DNA of 64,000 nucleotides. It comes from Micractinium sp. NFX-FRZ. Taxonomy: Eukaryota; Chlorophyta; Trebouxiophyceae; Chlorellales; Chlorellaceae. Location: assembly GCA_029339195.1 (NCBI GenBank), contig JAPTJF010000084.1, positions 62,001 through 126,000 of the forward strand, read 5' to 3'. The position numbers were made by a program, and so were the translations under genes. Below, in pieces: positions 25,401 through 38,300 of this stretch. How positions within the stretch are numbered: position 1 is the stretch's first letter; each line of letters begins with the position of its first letter. The notes under the pieces were generated by a model. The model searched no databases and was not told the DNA's origin. It saw nothing but the letters and a program-made list of their open reading frames with translations.

Positions 25401-28400
25401 GTACTTCCTCTCCCCCTACTACTGGTGCGGCAAGTCGCTGAAGGCCAGCAAGGACTCCGTCAACACCGCCAGGTCAGCACCGCCGCCTCCTCTTTGCTGC
25501 CGCCTCATTGCTGCCGCCTCAAACAAGAATTGTGAAGTGTACTCTGCTGACAAAAAATGACTCCCTAAAGCCGCCCGGCTGTTGTGCTTGCCTCGCGGTG
25601 GATAGCGGGAAAGACTACACTCGACTGGCTCAGCGCCAGCTCACCTGCCGCTGTGCCTGCCAAACTGGCTCAGCGCCAGCTCACCTGCCCACCTGCCGCT
25701 GTGCCTGCCAACCTGTGCAGCCCATCGCATCCCCTTGCCCTGGCTCTCATGCCATCTGTGTCGTCTGGGTGGCCATCCAAATGAGGATGCAGCGCCTGTG
25801 CTGAGCCCGCCCCCTGCTGAGGGGGCCAACCCCTGCTGGTGCCCCGCCGCGCCGCCTGCGCCCCTCACCCGCCTTGTCCCTCACCTTGCCTGCCGCGCCC
25901 CCACGTGCGCTGCCACCGCCCGCCGCCTGCTGCAGGGGCGTGCGCAGCATGAAGCCGCCGCTGGCGCGGGCGGCCGCCCTGGACCAGGGGGTGGAGCGGG
26001 ACGCCGACGTGCTGGCGGAGGAGCAGCGCATGCAGGACCTGCTGCAGCACAGGACAGGTGCAGTGAAGCCAGGGTGTGGGATGAAGAGGGACTTGCAGCC
26101 TGGCTTTGGAGGCAGCCGCAGCAGTGCAGACAGGCTGTCCACTGCTGGCTGGCCCCAGCAGCACAGCAGAGCACAGCATGACCACTGCAGCGTGTCCACT
26201 GCCGTGCCGCAGCCCTGGCAACACAGCTGCGTGAACTGACACGCTGCCTCTGCGGCTGCCCGCCTCCACCCGCCCCTTTTCTGCAGGCTCCGGCGATTCG
26301 CTGGCGCTCCAGGCTGACGTGGTGAATGCAGTGGAGGTGTTTGGCCTGCAAAGGGTGTTCTCCTCCGGCTGCTGCGGCGGCGCCAAGTGCTGGTGCGTGC
26401 GCGCGCGCTCCCGGGGCGCGACAGCACGGCAGCGCCTGCGTTGCGGCTGCATGTGCGCGTGGCGGCGGCAAGGATGGAGCTTGTTGTTTTATTTAAATTT
26501 CCACTGCATGTTGTGGGAGGAAGCAGCGCACCACAGCCGAGCCATTGCACACTCCCCCACCCTCACTCCCACCCTGCGACCCCGTCGTTTCCTCACTCCC
26601 CCCCCCCCCGGCCCCCCCCCCCCCTTTTCCTCACTCACTCCCCCGCCCTCACTCCCACCCCACCCTGCCGCCCTTTCCTCGCTCACTTCCCCACCCCTCC
26701 TGCAGCACCCCCGGCTGCCTGACGTGCGGCCTGTGCGGCGGCGCCGGGCGCAAGCGGCGCGGCGAGTTCTGGGCCATCAAGGGCAGCTGGTTTGCGATTG
26801 AGAAGGACCGGCTGTTCTGCCTGCTGGGGCCCAATGGGGCTGGCAAGACTACCACCATCAACTGCCTCACAGGTGGGCTGGTAGGGCCTGGGGGTTTACA
26901 GGCCAGGGAAAGCATGGTAGATGGAAAGAGAGTGTTTAGTGAGAGGAGGACTGGCTGGTTGTGAACAGCTGTTGCTAACAAGCTTCTGACGTCCGCATCT
27001 CTTGCTGCTCACATGCAGGCGTGCTGCCGCCCAGCGGCGGCGACGCGCTGGTGTATGGCGAGAGCCTGAGCACGCCAGGTGGCATGGACCGCATCCGGTG
27101 CGCACCGGGGGGCCGGCGAGGATGCAAGGGCAGCGCTCAGCTGGCGAGGCAGGTGGCAGCTGCCACGGCTGGCTTAACAAGGGAGGGGGAGCTGGGGGGC
27201 ACAGCATGCGCTGTGATGGTGGAGCGGACACCGCGCCTGCTGCCCACGTGCCCTCGGCATCTGCACTCAAGCCACCCTCCCTGCCCGCCCCGTGTCTACC
27301 CCCATGCAGGTCTCTCATGGGTGTCTGCCCCCAGTTTGACGTGCTGTGGGGCGAGCTGACCGGGCAGGAGCACCTGCGCCTGTACAGCCAGATCAAGGTG
27401 CCTGCCCTGGCTGATTCCGCCCTGGCTCTGTGTCTGGTCTGCCTTGGCCTGCCCTGACCTTGCCTCCCCGTGGTCTTATCCTGCCTTGGCCTGCCCTGAC
27501 CTTGCCTCCCCGTGGTCTTATCCTGCCTTGGCATGCCATGTGGTGCCTGCCGGCGCCACCTGCTGCCGTGTCATGTGCATGCCTTGTTGCCTGCTCTGCT
27601 TCTCCCCCTGGCAGGCAGCACCGCGGGCGCCGCCTCGCTGCCTGCTCCGCTGTGCATCCGCTCCTCTGCCGCAGCATTCCTTTGTTACAACCTCCGCTGC
27701 CCTGCCACCTGGCCTGACGTGCCATTTTGCGCACCCGTGCTGGCTGCCTCGCCTGCTCAAACCCTCCATCTCACAGTCCCCTGCTCTGCACCGCGCTTGC
27801 TGAACCTGCCATCTCGCATTGTCCCGCTCTGCGCCGCGCTTGCAGGGCCTGCCCAAGGGCGACCGGGAGCGGCAGGCCGCAGAGCTGCTGCACAGCGTGA
27901 AGCTGACATCGGCCGCCAACATGCGCACCTCGGCCTACTCTGGGGGCATGCGCCGCCGCCTCAGGTGAGCCCATGGCGAACCAACTCAACACGGACTGTG
28001 GATTCGCCTCCACAACAGCAACGTGGGAGGAAGGCAACCAGGCCCAGGTTGTGGGGTGGCGGCAGAAGTCCAAAAAGCGGGGTGTCCGGGGATTGCGAGC
28101 AGAGTTTGGGCTGTGTGGGGTAAAGGCAGCCCTCACACTGGGGCCATCGCCCTGCTGGCAGCGTGGGAGCGCCAGCTCCACGTCACGACAGAACCTGCAT
28201 GTATTCACACCACATCCCTCCGCCTCCCCTGAAGGGTGGCCAATCTGCTGGGTCACCATTGTCGCTGAATGCACACCTGCCCACTGCCTCTTCCTCTTCC
28301 TCCCCCTCTCTCCCGCCCCTGCAGCGTGGCCATCTCCCTGCTGGGCGACCCCCTGATTGTGTATCTGGATGAACCCACCACAGGGATGGACCCCATCAGC

Positions 28401-30783
28401 AGGCGGCACGTGTGGGACATCATTGGTGGGTGACGGTTCCAACGAGTCAAATGCAGCGTGTTCAATTCTGTTGGTCGAGCGTGCCTTCCCGTGGCTCGCG
28501 TGCATGGCCATCACGCGGGCCGCGGGTGGTGCGACAGCTGTTCTGCCTGCCAACCTGCGCGCCTGCCTGTGCATGCACTCCGCGTTTGCAGGCGCGCTGA
28601 CCTCCCAAGCTGCGCCTACCTCGTGCTGGCATGCCCTGCCATGCGCCCGCGCCCCCACAGCACCCCACCCACCTTCTCACCCGCGCCCTGCCTCCCCACA
28701 TCGCAGAGAGCTCCAAGGCGGGGCGTGCCATCGTGCTGACCACGCACAGCATGGAGGAGGCTGACATCCTGGGGGACCAAATCGCCATCATGGCGCGTGG
28801 CAGGTGGGGCGCACCCTCTGTTGGGGCTGTGTGGGCCTTCAATGGGTTGCAGGGAGGATGGGCAGACCAATGCGGGTCACACAGGCTTGTGGCCCTGCGT
28901 GTGGGGCCCGCGCGCCTTCATGCTGCGCGGTCTCGCTGTGCTCACTCTGCGCCACCCCGCTTGCTTGGCTGCCCCCGCCCCCGCCCCTGCCCGCCCGCAG
29001 AGTGCGCGCCTTTGGATCCTCCCTGCGCCTGAAGCAGCGCTTTGGCAGCGGCTACCAGCTGTCCGTCTCCGTGCTGCCGCCGCGCTCGCACGGCAGCGTG
29101 CACGGCGGCAGCGTCAGCGAGGCGATGGCGGCCAACGCGGCTGCGGTGAAGCGCCTGTTCAAGGTGCGGCAGCCAGGGAGTGAGGGAGTCGGTCGCTGCT
29201 GGGGCTCTGTTTCTTGCGCACAGTCGCGCTGTGCTGTGCACGCTGCTATTCAGTGTGTTGTATGAGGTGCACCATTGGACGGACAGGCTGGGCAGACAGC
29301 AGTCCAGCGGCTCCTGTTGGCTGCCCAGCCACACCCTGCACCTCCCCACACGCGCGCCGCTCCTGCCCCGCCCTCGTCAACTCGACGTCAACTCGCCCTC
29401 TCAGCCGCTCCTGATGCTGCTCATCTCACATCCCACGACTCTCTTTTTTCCTTGTACATACCTGCAGGAGGAGCTGGGCGTCACTCCCGCCGACGAGTCG
29501 CGCGCCTACATCACCTTTTTGGTGCCCAAGCAGCGGGAGCAGGTGCTGCCCGCCTTCCTCAAGCAGCTGGACGAGCGGCGGCGCGAGGTGGGTGGGGCAT
29601 GCTGGGCATGCTGGGCTGGCACGTGGCATGCTGTGCACGCTGCACTGTCGTTCCTGCCCGCCCGCCCTTCCTCAAGCTGCTTGATGAACCACTGCGCAAG
29701 GCATGTGGGTTTGCTCCTCCCTCCCTCCCTCCCTCCCTCCCTCCCCTCTGCATCACCGGCATTCACCAGCCTGACCCCTCAGTTTTGAACCGGTGTCCCT
29801 CGCTGTCTACCTCGCCACCCCGCCCCACCTCCCCTCACTGCAGCCGGGGCATCACCGGTGTCCAGCCCAGCCCAACCTCTCACACACAGGAGGGTGTCCC
29901 TCACCCACCCCACCCGCCATCCATCCTCACTGTTGGTTCCGTCCGCCCATTGCTCGCCCCACTTCTGACCTGTGCAGCTGGGCATCACCGACGTCCAGAT
30001 CAGCCTGACCTCGCTGGAGGAGGTGTTCCTCACCATTGCCCGCAAGGCCGAGCTGGAGGCGGCGGCGGCAGAGGGGCGGGACAGCGTGCGGGTGGAGCTG
30101 GAGGAGGGAGGCACGCTGGAGGTGCCGCTGGGGGAGGAGTGGGCCACCCACCCGGGCACCGGGCAAAACTACTTTGTGTCGTGGACCCAGGATGACAGCG
30201 GGCAGCTGCAGGTGGGGGCTGGAGGGGGGGCGGTGCTGGTTGGGGAGCCTGTGTGCAGCGCTGGGCCCAGTGCACGGCATGGGCGGTTCTGTGGGGGCGG
30301 ATGGGGCGCCTTGGGAACACGCAAAGTGGTGAGAGGCAGTGTACAGGATGGGGACGGGTCGGTTGTGGGGCTCGTGGCCGGCTGCTGGGCTCTGTGCGGC
30401 TTGCAGGCTGCTGCGTTCTGCCGCTGTGGCGGGGCAACGACGCACAGCGTGTGCATGTGCCACAGCAGCAGCAGGTTTCGCAGGAGGTAGCAACCGAGGC
30501 GGCACGCGTGCCCAGCCTCAGCCGCAGCTGTGCTGCCCCCAATACCACCCGCCTGCGTTGCCACATCTCTGTACTGCCCTCCCTGCCCGCGCAGGTGCTG
30601 CGTGCGGTCCCAGTCGACCGCCTGCCCGCGCACGCCAACGGCGGCGGGGTGCCCCGCTCTGCGGTGGCACCCGACGCCGGCGAGGGCGCCAGCAGCAGCC
30701 CTGGCAGCAGCACCGTGGGCGATGGCGCCGTGCGCATTGCGCCCGGCGCTCTGGAGATGTCCCGCTCTCGCAAGGATCTGTAG
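19493..30783 (+). CDS. half-size ABCA-family ABC transporter (ABCA-2), complete, 1080 aa
   Basis: Predicted lipid-type ABC transporter, paralogue of ABCA-1. Twenty-nine exons stay in frame from ATG to TAG: 19493-19657, 19839-19918, 20192-20390, 20620-20779, 21240-21298, 21469-21561, 21836-21967, 22262-22334, 22692-22810, 23079-23139, 23335-23405, 23565-23598, 23910-23984, 24254-24317, 24658-24755, 24983-25063, 25379-25472, 25936-26057, 26287-26392, 26706-26872, 27019-27097, 27310-27397, 27846-27964, 28325-28425, 28707-28803, 29001-29163, 29468-29587, 29978-30211, 30595-30783. A 55-residue polar N-terminus precedes FKALFMKN and the first span; a cluster of spans lies at about residues 290-560. 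Walker [10 protein letters not shown] is at 670-678, the Q-loop glutamine at 719, the signature SGGMR at 772-776, Walker [14 protein letters not shown] at 790-802 and the H-loop histidine at 827. Intron 1 has a GC donor (CAG/GCAAGT); a GT donor four bases on would break the frame. No signal peptide is evident. Confidence 0.92.
19925..20140. repeat. 108-bp tandem duplication in ABCA-2 intron 2
   Basis: Two near-identical copies, 19925-20032 and 20033-20140, each starting GCGCTGGGGGG. They lie wholly within the intron and carry no coding sense in frame with the gene. Confidence 0.85.
22541..22720 (+). repeat. tandem duplicate of an exon start and its acceptor (ABCA-2 exon 9)
   Basis: The intron 3' end plus the first 30 or so bases of exon 9 (22683-22720, encoding A-F-W-L-S-W) is preceded about 105 bp upstream by a copy at about 22580-22615, with the same CCGCAG acceptor and a readable A-F-W-L-S-C before the frame decays. 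The pyrimidine-rich segment before each copy is also shared. Confidence 0.8.
24138..24590 (+). repeat. decayed exon-start copies before ABCA-2 exons 14 and 15
   Basis: At about 24138-24170 a CTGCAG acceptor followed by AGGATTGGCTGCTGCCTC mirrors the true exon 14 start at 24254. At about 24520-24590 a segment resembling the start of exon 15 (true start 24658) shares the exon bases around GCCTACGTGGC. Both lie in the upstream introns and neither keeps an open frame. Confidence 0.6.
25624..25711. repeat. 40-bp tandem duplication in ABCA-2 intron 17
   Basis: Two copies of a unit beginning ACTGGCTCAGCGCCAGCTCA, the second with a short internal insertion. Purely intronic. Confidence 0.75.
27441..27531. 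repeat. 42-bp tandem duplication in ABCA-2 intron 22
   Basis: Two identical copies of a unit beginning GCCTTGGCCTGCCCTGACC, followed by a partial third. Intronic. Confidence 0.85.
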
Positions 30784-31821
30784 AGAGGTGGTGCGCAGTT
30801 GGAGCGACCCCAGGCCGCGATTCCACAGCCGCGCCCCGGCCCGGGCAAGCCCGCCCTGCACCCCAGCTGCTGATGCACGCTAGCGCCCGGAGCCGGCAGG
30901 CAGCAAGGCCCCTGCCTGGCAGCGCTCTCGGCGAGCGTGCACACCCGTTCATGCACCCCCCTGGGCCGTACCAGCTCTCATGCATGCCTCCCCCATCTCT
31001 CACTTTGACGGCCAAATGTGGTAGCATACAGCTCACGCACCGCACCCTAAAGGCCCTCAAATGGGCACACCGGCACACCTTCTCCACGCCCACTGGGTAC
31101 AACACGAACAGGTGCCCTATCATCCCCATACGTAACTCTCCCTCCTCTCCTGTTGCGGCTTCCTTCGGTCATTCCTTGCCATTCATTTCATACCCTTTGC
31201 ACTGTATCCTACGGCACTACACTACTAAGCACGCCGCAGCCCTGCCTCTCCCGTCCCAGCCATCCTCGCTCCCACGTGTGTTACACTCTCTTGAATCGGC
31301 TCAGTGAGGTTTTGCAGTGCTGGAGAATACAGGCAGGGCGGTCTGAGAGGCAGGGGAGCGGGGAACAAAGGCGCAATCGGGGGGTGAGGACAATGGGAAT
31401 GCAGGGGAGGGAACGACAGGGGCCAGACAAGGACAGGGGGTTGGAATGCAGCCAGCCAGCCAGCGGGCTGGGGGTGGCGGGGTGGTGAAGACACAAAAGG
31501 GTCGCTTGGTCGCCCCTGCCAGCCAGCCAGCCGACAGGAGCGGCTGAGCAGACGGGCGGGGGCCGTGCCCGTCACGAACAGCCAGCCGGGCTGCTGCATG
31601 AGGGCAGACTCGTGTGGAAGAAGGGCGCGGCAGCCGGCATCCAGGCAGCAGCGGTGGGGCACGTGTGGCTGCGCGGCGCACCGCCGGCGGGGTCATGAGG
31701 AGAGCCGAATGTAGCTCCCGCCTTGCTCTTTGCAAGCGGACCGCCAACAGCAAGGCTACGCCGGCACCGACCACCACAGGTGGTAGGCTGCTGGCGGCAC
31801 GTGCCAGCCAGCGAGGGCAGC
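30784..31821. other. convergent intergenic region (3' ends of ABCA-2 and the YggT gene)
   Basis: No gene supported. The minus-strand TGTAA at 31285-31281, about 540 bases after the YggT stop, is a plausible poly(A) signal. No plus-strand TGTAA was seen for ABCA-2. Confidence 0.55.
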
Positions 31822-33736
31822 CTACTGCTGCTCGCTCTTCTGCTGCCGCTGCATGCGGCGGCGCTCGGCGGCGGCCTCCATGCGGCGCTGCCAGGCGTTG
31901 CCGGCGGGCTTCTTCAGCTGGCCCTGCTCGTCCAGCTCGGCGGGCAGCGCAGCCGCGGAGTTGGTGAAGAGCTGCGGGCGGGGAGAGGGGTGCCATGTGT
32001 AAAGAAAGCCAGGGTCAACGGGTACCGAAACGGCCCGAGCATACGGGGCGGGGGTGCATGATCTGTGCACGGGAGATGAACAACTGCAACAACAGAAGCA
32101 CACAACTCAAGAGCAGTGACGCCCAGCCTCCGCCCGCCGGCCCTGAGCAGCCCAGCCGCCCACAGCAACCTGACGCACAACACACACCCACACCCACAAC
32201 AACACACAGCAAGGAAGCGGGGCTTACGTCCAGCACCACAAAGGCGAGGATGGGGGAGAGGTCGATGCCGCCCAGAGGGGGGATCAGGCCCCTGAACAGG
32301 TTCAGGTCTGCGGGAGGGAAGAAAGGGGAGGGAAGGGGAGGGGGCCGAGGGATGGATGAGGAGCGGCAGGGGGTAGGGGGTCGCGGGGCGGGGGGCGGGG
32401 CGGCGGCATCCCAGCGGTGGCCTAGTAGGCAGCAGCGTTGCGAATGCAGCGGTGCGTGTGGCGGCTGCCGCTGCCGCCAGCCAGGCACAGTATGCAATGG
32501 CACGCGCAGCCCACCAGGGCATGCCCCTACATGCCGCACACGGCCACAGCCGAGCGTGTGGAGCCGTTGAGAGCCTCCGACCTGCCACAGCGCTGCATAC
32601 CCCCTTCAAACAGCGTGTGGAAAGCCTGCCACGAGCTGCAACAGGCTGCTGCAGGCCCACAGCGTGCACAGCAGCCCCACAGCGTGCGCAGCAGCGCCCG
32701 CGCCTCACATGGGTCCACCACGGTTGCCAGCGGGGTCACGATGGCTTGCGGCGGGTTGGGGAACCTGCGGCGCAAGCGGGGGTGGCGTCAACATGGGCGG
32801 GGGAGTAGGGTTGGGGTCAGGGTGGGGTCGTGTGGATGCCAGTGCCTTTTCACCCAACGTGTGCTGCTTGCTGGCTGCCCCTGCCTCGCCGGCACACATG
32901 CAGCTGGCCCCACCCACACAGCCTGCGCTTGCGCTGGTGCCCCACCAGGTCCACACACGTGCTGCTGCCCTGCCCAGCAGGCACATGGGCAGCTGCCAGC
33001 TCATGCAACCCGCACCCACCACGTGAGGATCAGGCGGCAAATCAGCGCAGCGTTGTACAGCTGCCTGCAGGCATCAAATGACAAAAGGGGGACAGGGGGA
33101 GGGGCCAGGTGTGCGACGTCAAACTCTCTGGCCTGGCTGGCACTGTCCCGCTGCCAGTGGCTTGCGTGGTTTGTGCTGAGAGCCGGCGGGCAGAGCCCAG
33201 GCAGGCTGGGCCAAGACAGGCAGGCGGAAGGCAGGCAGGCAGCAGACTGCAGGGGGGTTCCGGCTGGCAAGCTGCCGGCACATGCTGGCAGGCAGCTAGC
33301 GCGTGCAGCAGCATTTCGCGCAGCAGAACGACACCACCAGCAGCAGCAAAAGACATAATAACTGGTGGGAACACTATCGATATCAATAGAATGCATGATT
33401 TGCTCACAGGAAACTGTTGAGCCCGCCGGTGAGCACCACCTCTGCCACACCATCCCCGGGGATGATGGCCGCAAACTGGGCGGCGGGGATGCCGCGGCCA
33501 AAGTGCACAGAGCGCAGCAGGCTGTTGGCGGGGGTGGTGAGCGACATCTCAAACCCGCCATCGGGCCTGCGAGGGGGCAGGGCCGGGTGATGAGGGCAGG
33601 CAGGCAAGCTGCGCATAGCGGCCTGCGGGCGCCGCCGCGTACGGCACCAGCGGGAGGCGGCGGCAGCGGGAGGCGGCGGCAGCGGCGGCGGAGCAGCAGC
33701 CTGGCTGCGCGGCCTTGTGTCGCACACATCGCGCAT
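31822..33736 (-). CDS. YggT/YLMG-family plastid membrane protein
   Basis: Small integral membrane protein of the YggT family. Plant members (YLMG1, CCB3) sit in plastid membranes and have been linked to nucleoid distribution or to heme attachment in cytochrome b6f; which subgroup this is cannot be told by eye. Exons 33408-33736, 33020-33064, 32709-32764, 32228-32307 and 31822-31971 give 219 residues in frame to a TAG stop. The family core runs across four exons: a hydrophobic segment near residues 98-125 ending LYNAALICRLILTWFPN, then VVDPYLNLFRGLIPPLGGID, then a second span SPILAFVVLDLFTNSAA. The tail is charged (Glu/Arg/Gln). The ATG at 33736 gives an Arg/Ala/Pro-rich leader that could be a transit peptide, but an acceptor-like site at 33567-33570 just before RPDGGFEM suggests the true 5' exon may lie further upstream. 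Confidence 0.8.
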
Positions 33737-35320
33737 TGTGGCCCTCCGATCGCGCCCAGTCCGCGGCAAGCGCGCAGAAAGGCGGCCAGGAGGCTCAGCA
33801 GCAAACCCCCCTCCTATCGGGGCGTGCGGACCTCCTACACGCCGAATTCACCACACCCGCCGCACGATCTGGCACACACCCACCTCTCGCGAGTCACCAC
33901 CGGGTCGCAGGCCGCCCCAGCAGCGCGGGGCTTCGCACCGGGAAGCTGCAGACCGCCAAACATAGCTGCAGGGTTATGCAGATCACAGATGAACGAGGGA
34001 TGTGAAGTCGTGGGTTTCGGACACAAGTGGAGCCTGCACAGTGCCTTGCAAGGTGTCCTGGCTGGCGACAGCGCTGCCGCCTTCGCTCCGCCAGTAGCGA
34101 GCCTCCACCGCGCCACAAGTGCCCATTCATTGCCAACACCGTCAGCCTCCACTGCTGCCCCTTTGCAATCCTATATGCAGGAGTGAATGAAGACATCTTA
34201 AAACAGAGACCGAGCGTAGAGGCCAGCGGTGCCAGTGAGCACAGGAGCGCAAGCCTCGAAGAGGAGGGGAGAAGAAGAGGACAGCAGAGGGACTTCCATT
34301 CATTCAGTGCGGTAGTTGGGGTAGGGAAATGGGAGGAGAATCGGGATAAGTTGAGGAAGAGCTGAGGCTAGACATGTGCTAAGGCGGTCGGAGGCTCCGG
34401 GTTCGTGACGTGTTGTCGGGAGGCATGGGGCTAGCCGTTGAAAAGGCCCGCCCCGGTGGGTTAGGGCCTGGGGCCGAGGCAAGGGTATCCATCAGAGACA
34501 GCAGACGGCTTGCATGCATGCATGCAAGCATGTGTGCAAGCAGGCGTGGGACAAGGGACCCACGGGCCTGTGCGAAGTGTGTGTGCATACTTGTGGACCA
34601 GCACAGGCAGGCGGCCTGCTAGATAGTAAACCCTACTGAATGGTTGGGTGCGGACAGGAAAGGGACTCTGAAATGGGGGGGGTGCGGCTTCATGAGAGAA
34701 GCGCCTGAAAAAGGGGCTGTGGCGCAGCCCCTGCAAAAATCAGCGCGCAGAGGCACAGCCAGAAGCCGGCTGGCATGCGCTGCCGACGCAGCACCGCAGC
34801 GGCGTGTATCACCAGAGACCATCGCTGCGGGGGCAGAGGCTGCGAGGGCTCTGGAAAAGATGCGCTAAGCAAGAGAGGAGGCGGGCCCTGGGTTGAGCCA
34901 GCGGAAGGCTGAGCGGAAGGCGCGCTAGGGGCGGGACAGATGGGAACTGAAGGGGGGGAGGAGGAGTGTGCCGCACCATGGCCGCTCTCTTCACTGAACA
35001 AGTGGCTCCTCCCCAGGGCAAAAAGAAACTGATGAATGGGATGAACAGACAGTGGCAATGAAAACACAGGGGGGCACAACTTGCGCACACTCGCGGCGGC
35101 CGCCTGGAGAGAGGGAGGAATGAAAGGGGGACGGCAAGGAGTGGGAGCGCAGCCGGGGTGCGAGCATGCGCGTGGTCGCCCCTGGCTGCCGCCTGGGTCG
35201 GCCGGCAAGCGCAACAAATACGCACCAAGATGAAATCAGAAGGTCTGGCCGCCAGGATGCGCAGCACGGTGGGCCAGGAGGCGCAGATGGGGACACAAGG
35301 TGCCAGACGCAGCACCGGTG
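33737..35320. other. region between the YggT 5' end and the bZIP 3' end
   Basis: May contain an upstream YggT exon and the bZIP 3' untranslated region. Otherwise no coding sequence could be supported. A TGCATGCATGCA-type simple repeat lies at about 34510-34535. Confidence 0.5.
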
Positions 35321-38300
35321 TCACGCCCTGGACTGCAGGCGGGCCAGCAGCTGTGTCAGCGGCTGCTCCTGCTGCGCGGGCCCGCCGCTTGGCGCCAGGC
35401 TGGCGGCAGCCAGCGCAAAGCTGAGGCCGTTCCAGCAGAAGGGGTGCCCCGCCAGCAGGAATCGAGCGGCCTGGACCTGCGGGGCAGCAGGGCAGCGGGG
35501 CGGGCAGCGGGCGGCAGGCGGGGTGAGGTGCAAAGTCATGTGGCGCTCCCGCTGCACAGCCAACAACAAGCCATCGCAACCCTGCACGGCGCTACAGGGT
35601 GCTTGGCACCAGATGCAAGCCCTAGCTTCCCAGCTCATCACTCACACGCCCATGCTGGGGGCACCTTTTGGCGCCCCCGGCGCGGCAAGCAGGCGGCCCA
35701 GCCGGGTTGAGTACCAATGAAGAACAACGCAGCACTTTTCTGAACGCGCAGATCAACAATGCCACAGCCCAGACAACCGCCGTGCACTGCGCACCCCCCC
35801 ACAACTGTGAGCAGGCGGTGCGGCGGCTCCCACCATCAGCTGTGCACCATCCCCGGAGCTTGCTTGGCATCAAATCCCCGCCCCTGCTGCACCAAAACAG
35901 GGGCCACCAGTGCCCAAGCGGCAGCCCTAATTGTACAGGACCTGCCGGTGCGCCCACCCAGCCCACCTTTGTGAGCAGGCGGTCCAGCAGCTCCGCCATC
36001 ATGGCACAGGCGGTGGCCCGCTCCTCCCGGATGTTCTCCGCCAGGCTGCCCACCACCCCGTCCAGCTGAGCAGCCGCCAGCGCGCAGGCGGAGAAACCGA
36101 TGCTCTCGGCGGCCTGCAGCAGCAACGCCTCCACCCACTGCGGCGGCTGGCCGGCGCCGCCTGCGCCGCCGGCGCTGCCAGCACCTGCGGGCAGCTGCGC
36201 CAGCTGCGCCTTGTGCAGCAGGCGGCGGCCGTACACGTCGTCCAGCCGCTGCAGGAAGCGGCGGCGCCAGTCGCCCAGCAGCAGGTGCTGCTCGGGCGCC
36301 AGGCCCACGCGTGTGGCCACCATGCGCCACTGTGCCAGCGAGTCTGCCGGGGACACGCCGTCGGCGGTCACAGAGGGTAGGCCTGCTGTGAGGAGGGCCG
36401 CCGCCTGGGGGCCGCTCGTCTGCAGCACCATCTTCACAAGCTCGATCCCCGTGCGCACCAGCTCCGTCAGCTTCAGCGCAGCTTCCGCGCCCAGCCCGGT
36501 GCCTGCAGGGCGGGGTGGCGGGGCAGGGCGGGCGGGGCGGGGGTTGCTGTGCAAGGGCCTGGTGTCCCCCACTGGCGAGCTAGGCTGCCCTTGCTGCAGC
36601 CGCAGCAGGGCAACAGCGGGAACTATGCAGGGTGCACGGCATGCTGCTTGCAGCTAGTGGACGTCCCAACCATTTAGCACCCCAGCGGCACCGCTGCTGC
36701 CACCCAGCCCTCTGGCGAACCCCACACACTGCCCCCGTGGCCCACCACCGCCACCGCACCCCTGTTGCGCACCCCCGCCATGCAGCATCACTCCCCACGC
36801 ACGCACCGTCGGCGGGCACTCGCTCCAACTGGGCAGAGGCAGCAAAGCTCTGGAGGTCGGAATAGAAGAGGTCCAGCGCTGCATGCACCTGCTGGCTCGT
36901 CGGCTGCAGTGCCGCCGCCTGCTGCTGCCCGGGCGCCAGTGCGCCGGCGGCCATGGACAGCGGCGGGGCGCCGCGCGGCAGCTCTGCCAGCGTCGCAGCC
37001 GCCAGCGGGCGTGCGGCCGCTGTGGGCTTGAATGCGCCACTGCCGCCAATGACGGGAGGGCCGGTGCCGCTGTCGCCGGCGGGCGGCAGGGCGTGCCGCT
37101 TGGGTCCCGTGGGGCTGTAGTTGTGGGTCTGCTGCTGCTGCTGCCCGGGCTGCTGCTGCTGCTGGGACGCCAGCACGTCAGGCAGGCTGGTGGATGAGCC
37201 CGGGCCAGACTGCGTGAGCGTGCCAGCCACGCCGCCGGCGCCGCCGTTGGCGGCCGGTGCAGCGGAGGCGCTGCCGGGCTGCGGCGGTGCGGTGCTGGCC
37301 GCTTGCAGCATCGCTCTGAGCTTGGCCGCCTCTGCCCGCAACCGCTCGTTCTCCTGGCGGTAGCGCTGCATGAGGCAAGGGGGCACGGGGCCAGGCAGGG
37401 TGGTTGGGCGGGAGGCACCGTGGTCGTGATTACCACAGAGCACACGCACGGAGCACGCACAGTACACACGCATGGGCAACCACATGACCGCACGCGCCCT
37501 CCACACAGGCCTGTGCATGAGGGCGGCAGGGTGCAGCGCACCTGCGCGCCCGCTGCTTCCGCCGTCAGATGCGCCACCTTGCGCTGCAGGTCCTCAAACT
37601 GAGCCTTCCTCTTGGCCCGATACCGCTGCTGCGCCTGCAGGGCAGCGCGCGGCATGTGCAGCAGGACGGGGCAGGGTCGAGGGCGTGCAACGTGCGGATG
37701 GCTGGGTGCAGGTTGGGTGCCTCGCTGGCATGGTCCCGAGTACGGAGCACAGGCGAGCACAGGCTCTCAAACCAGCTTCCAGACCCACTCCAGGGTTGGG
37801 GCAGAAGGCACCCCCCCAAAAGAACACCCCCCTGCTGTGTGGGCGGCTGCAGCCAGCCGTGTGCGCAGCGGCAGCGCGGCCAGCGGCGGCCCCAGCCTCA
37901 CCTGCTTGTTCTGCTCCTGCTGCCGCGCGTTGCGCCGGCCTCGGCCGGGCGTGTCACTGCCGCCGCCCCCCAGCGCTGCCATGTATGCCTGCTGCTGCTG
38001 CTGCTGCTGGTAGTACTGCTGCTGGCCGTAGCCTCCAGCGAACGCCTGCTGCTGCGGCGGGCCCAGGCTGTCGCCGTCTGGCCACTCCGAGGGGTCTAAG
38101 TTTGACACGCTGCCGCTGTTGCGCCGTCCCGCCAGCCCCTGCCCCTGCTGCTCGTTCATGTCGTCGGTGCCGTCCTCTGAGAGCGGTGATACGGCACCAC
38201 CAGAGCCCAGGGAGCGCTGAGCGCTGCCGGGGGAGCTCGCGGGCGGGCGGCCGCGCCCCGCTGCGACCGCCGCGTGTGCCGCCGCGGCTGCAGTCGTCGC

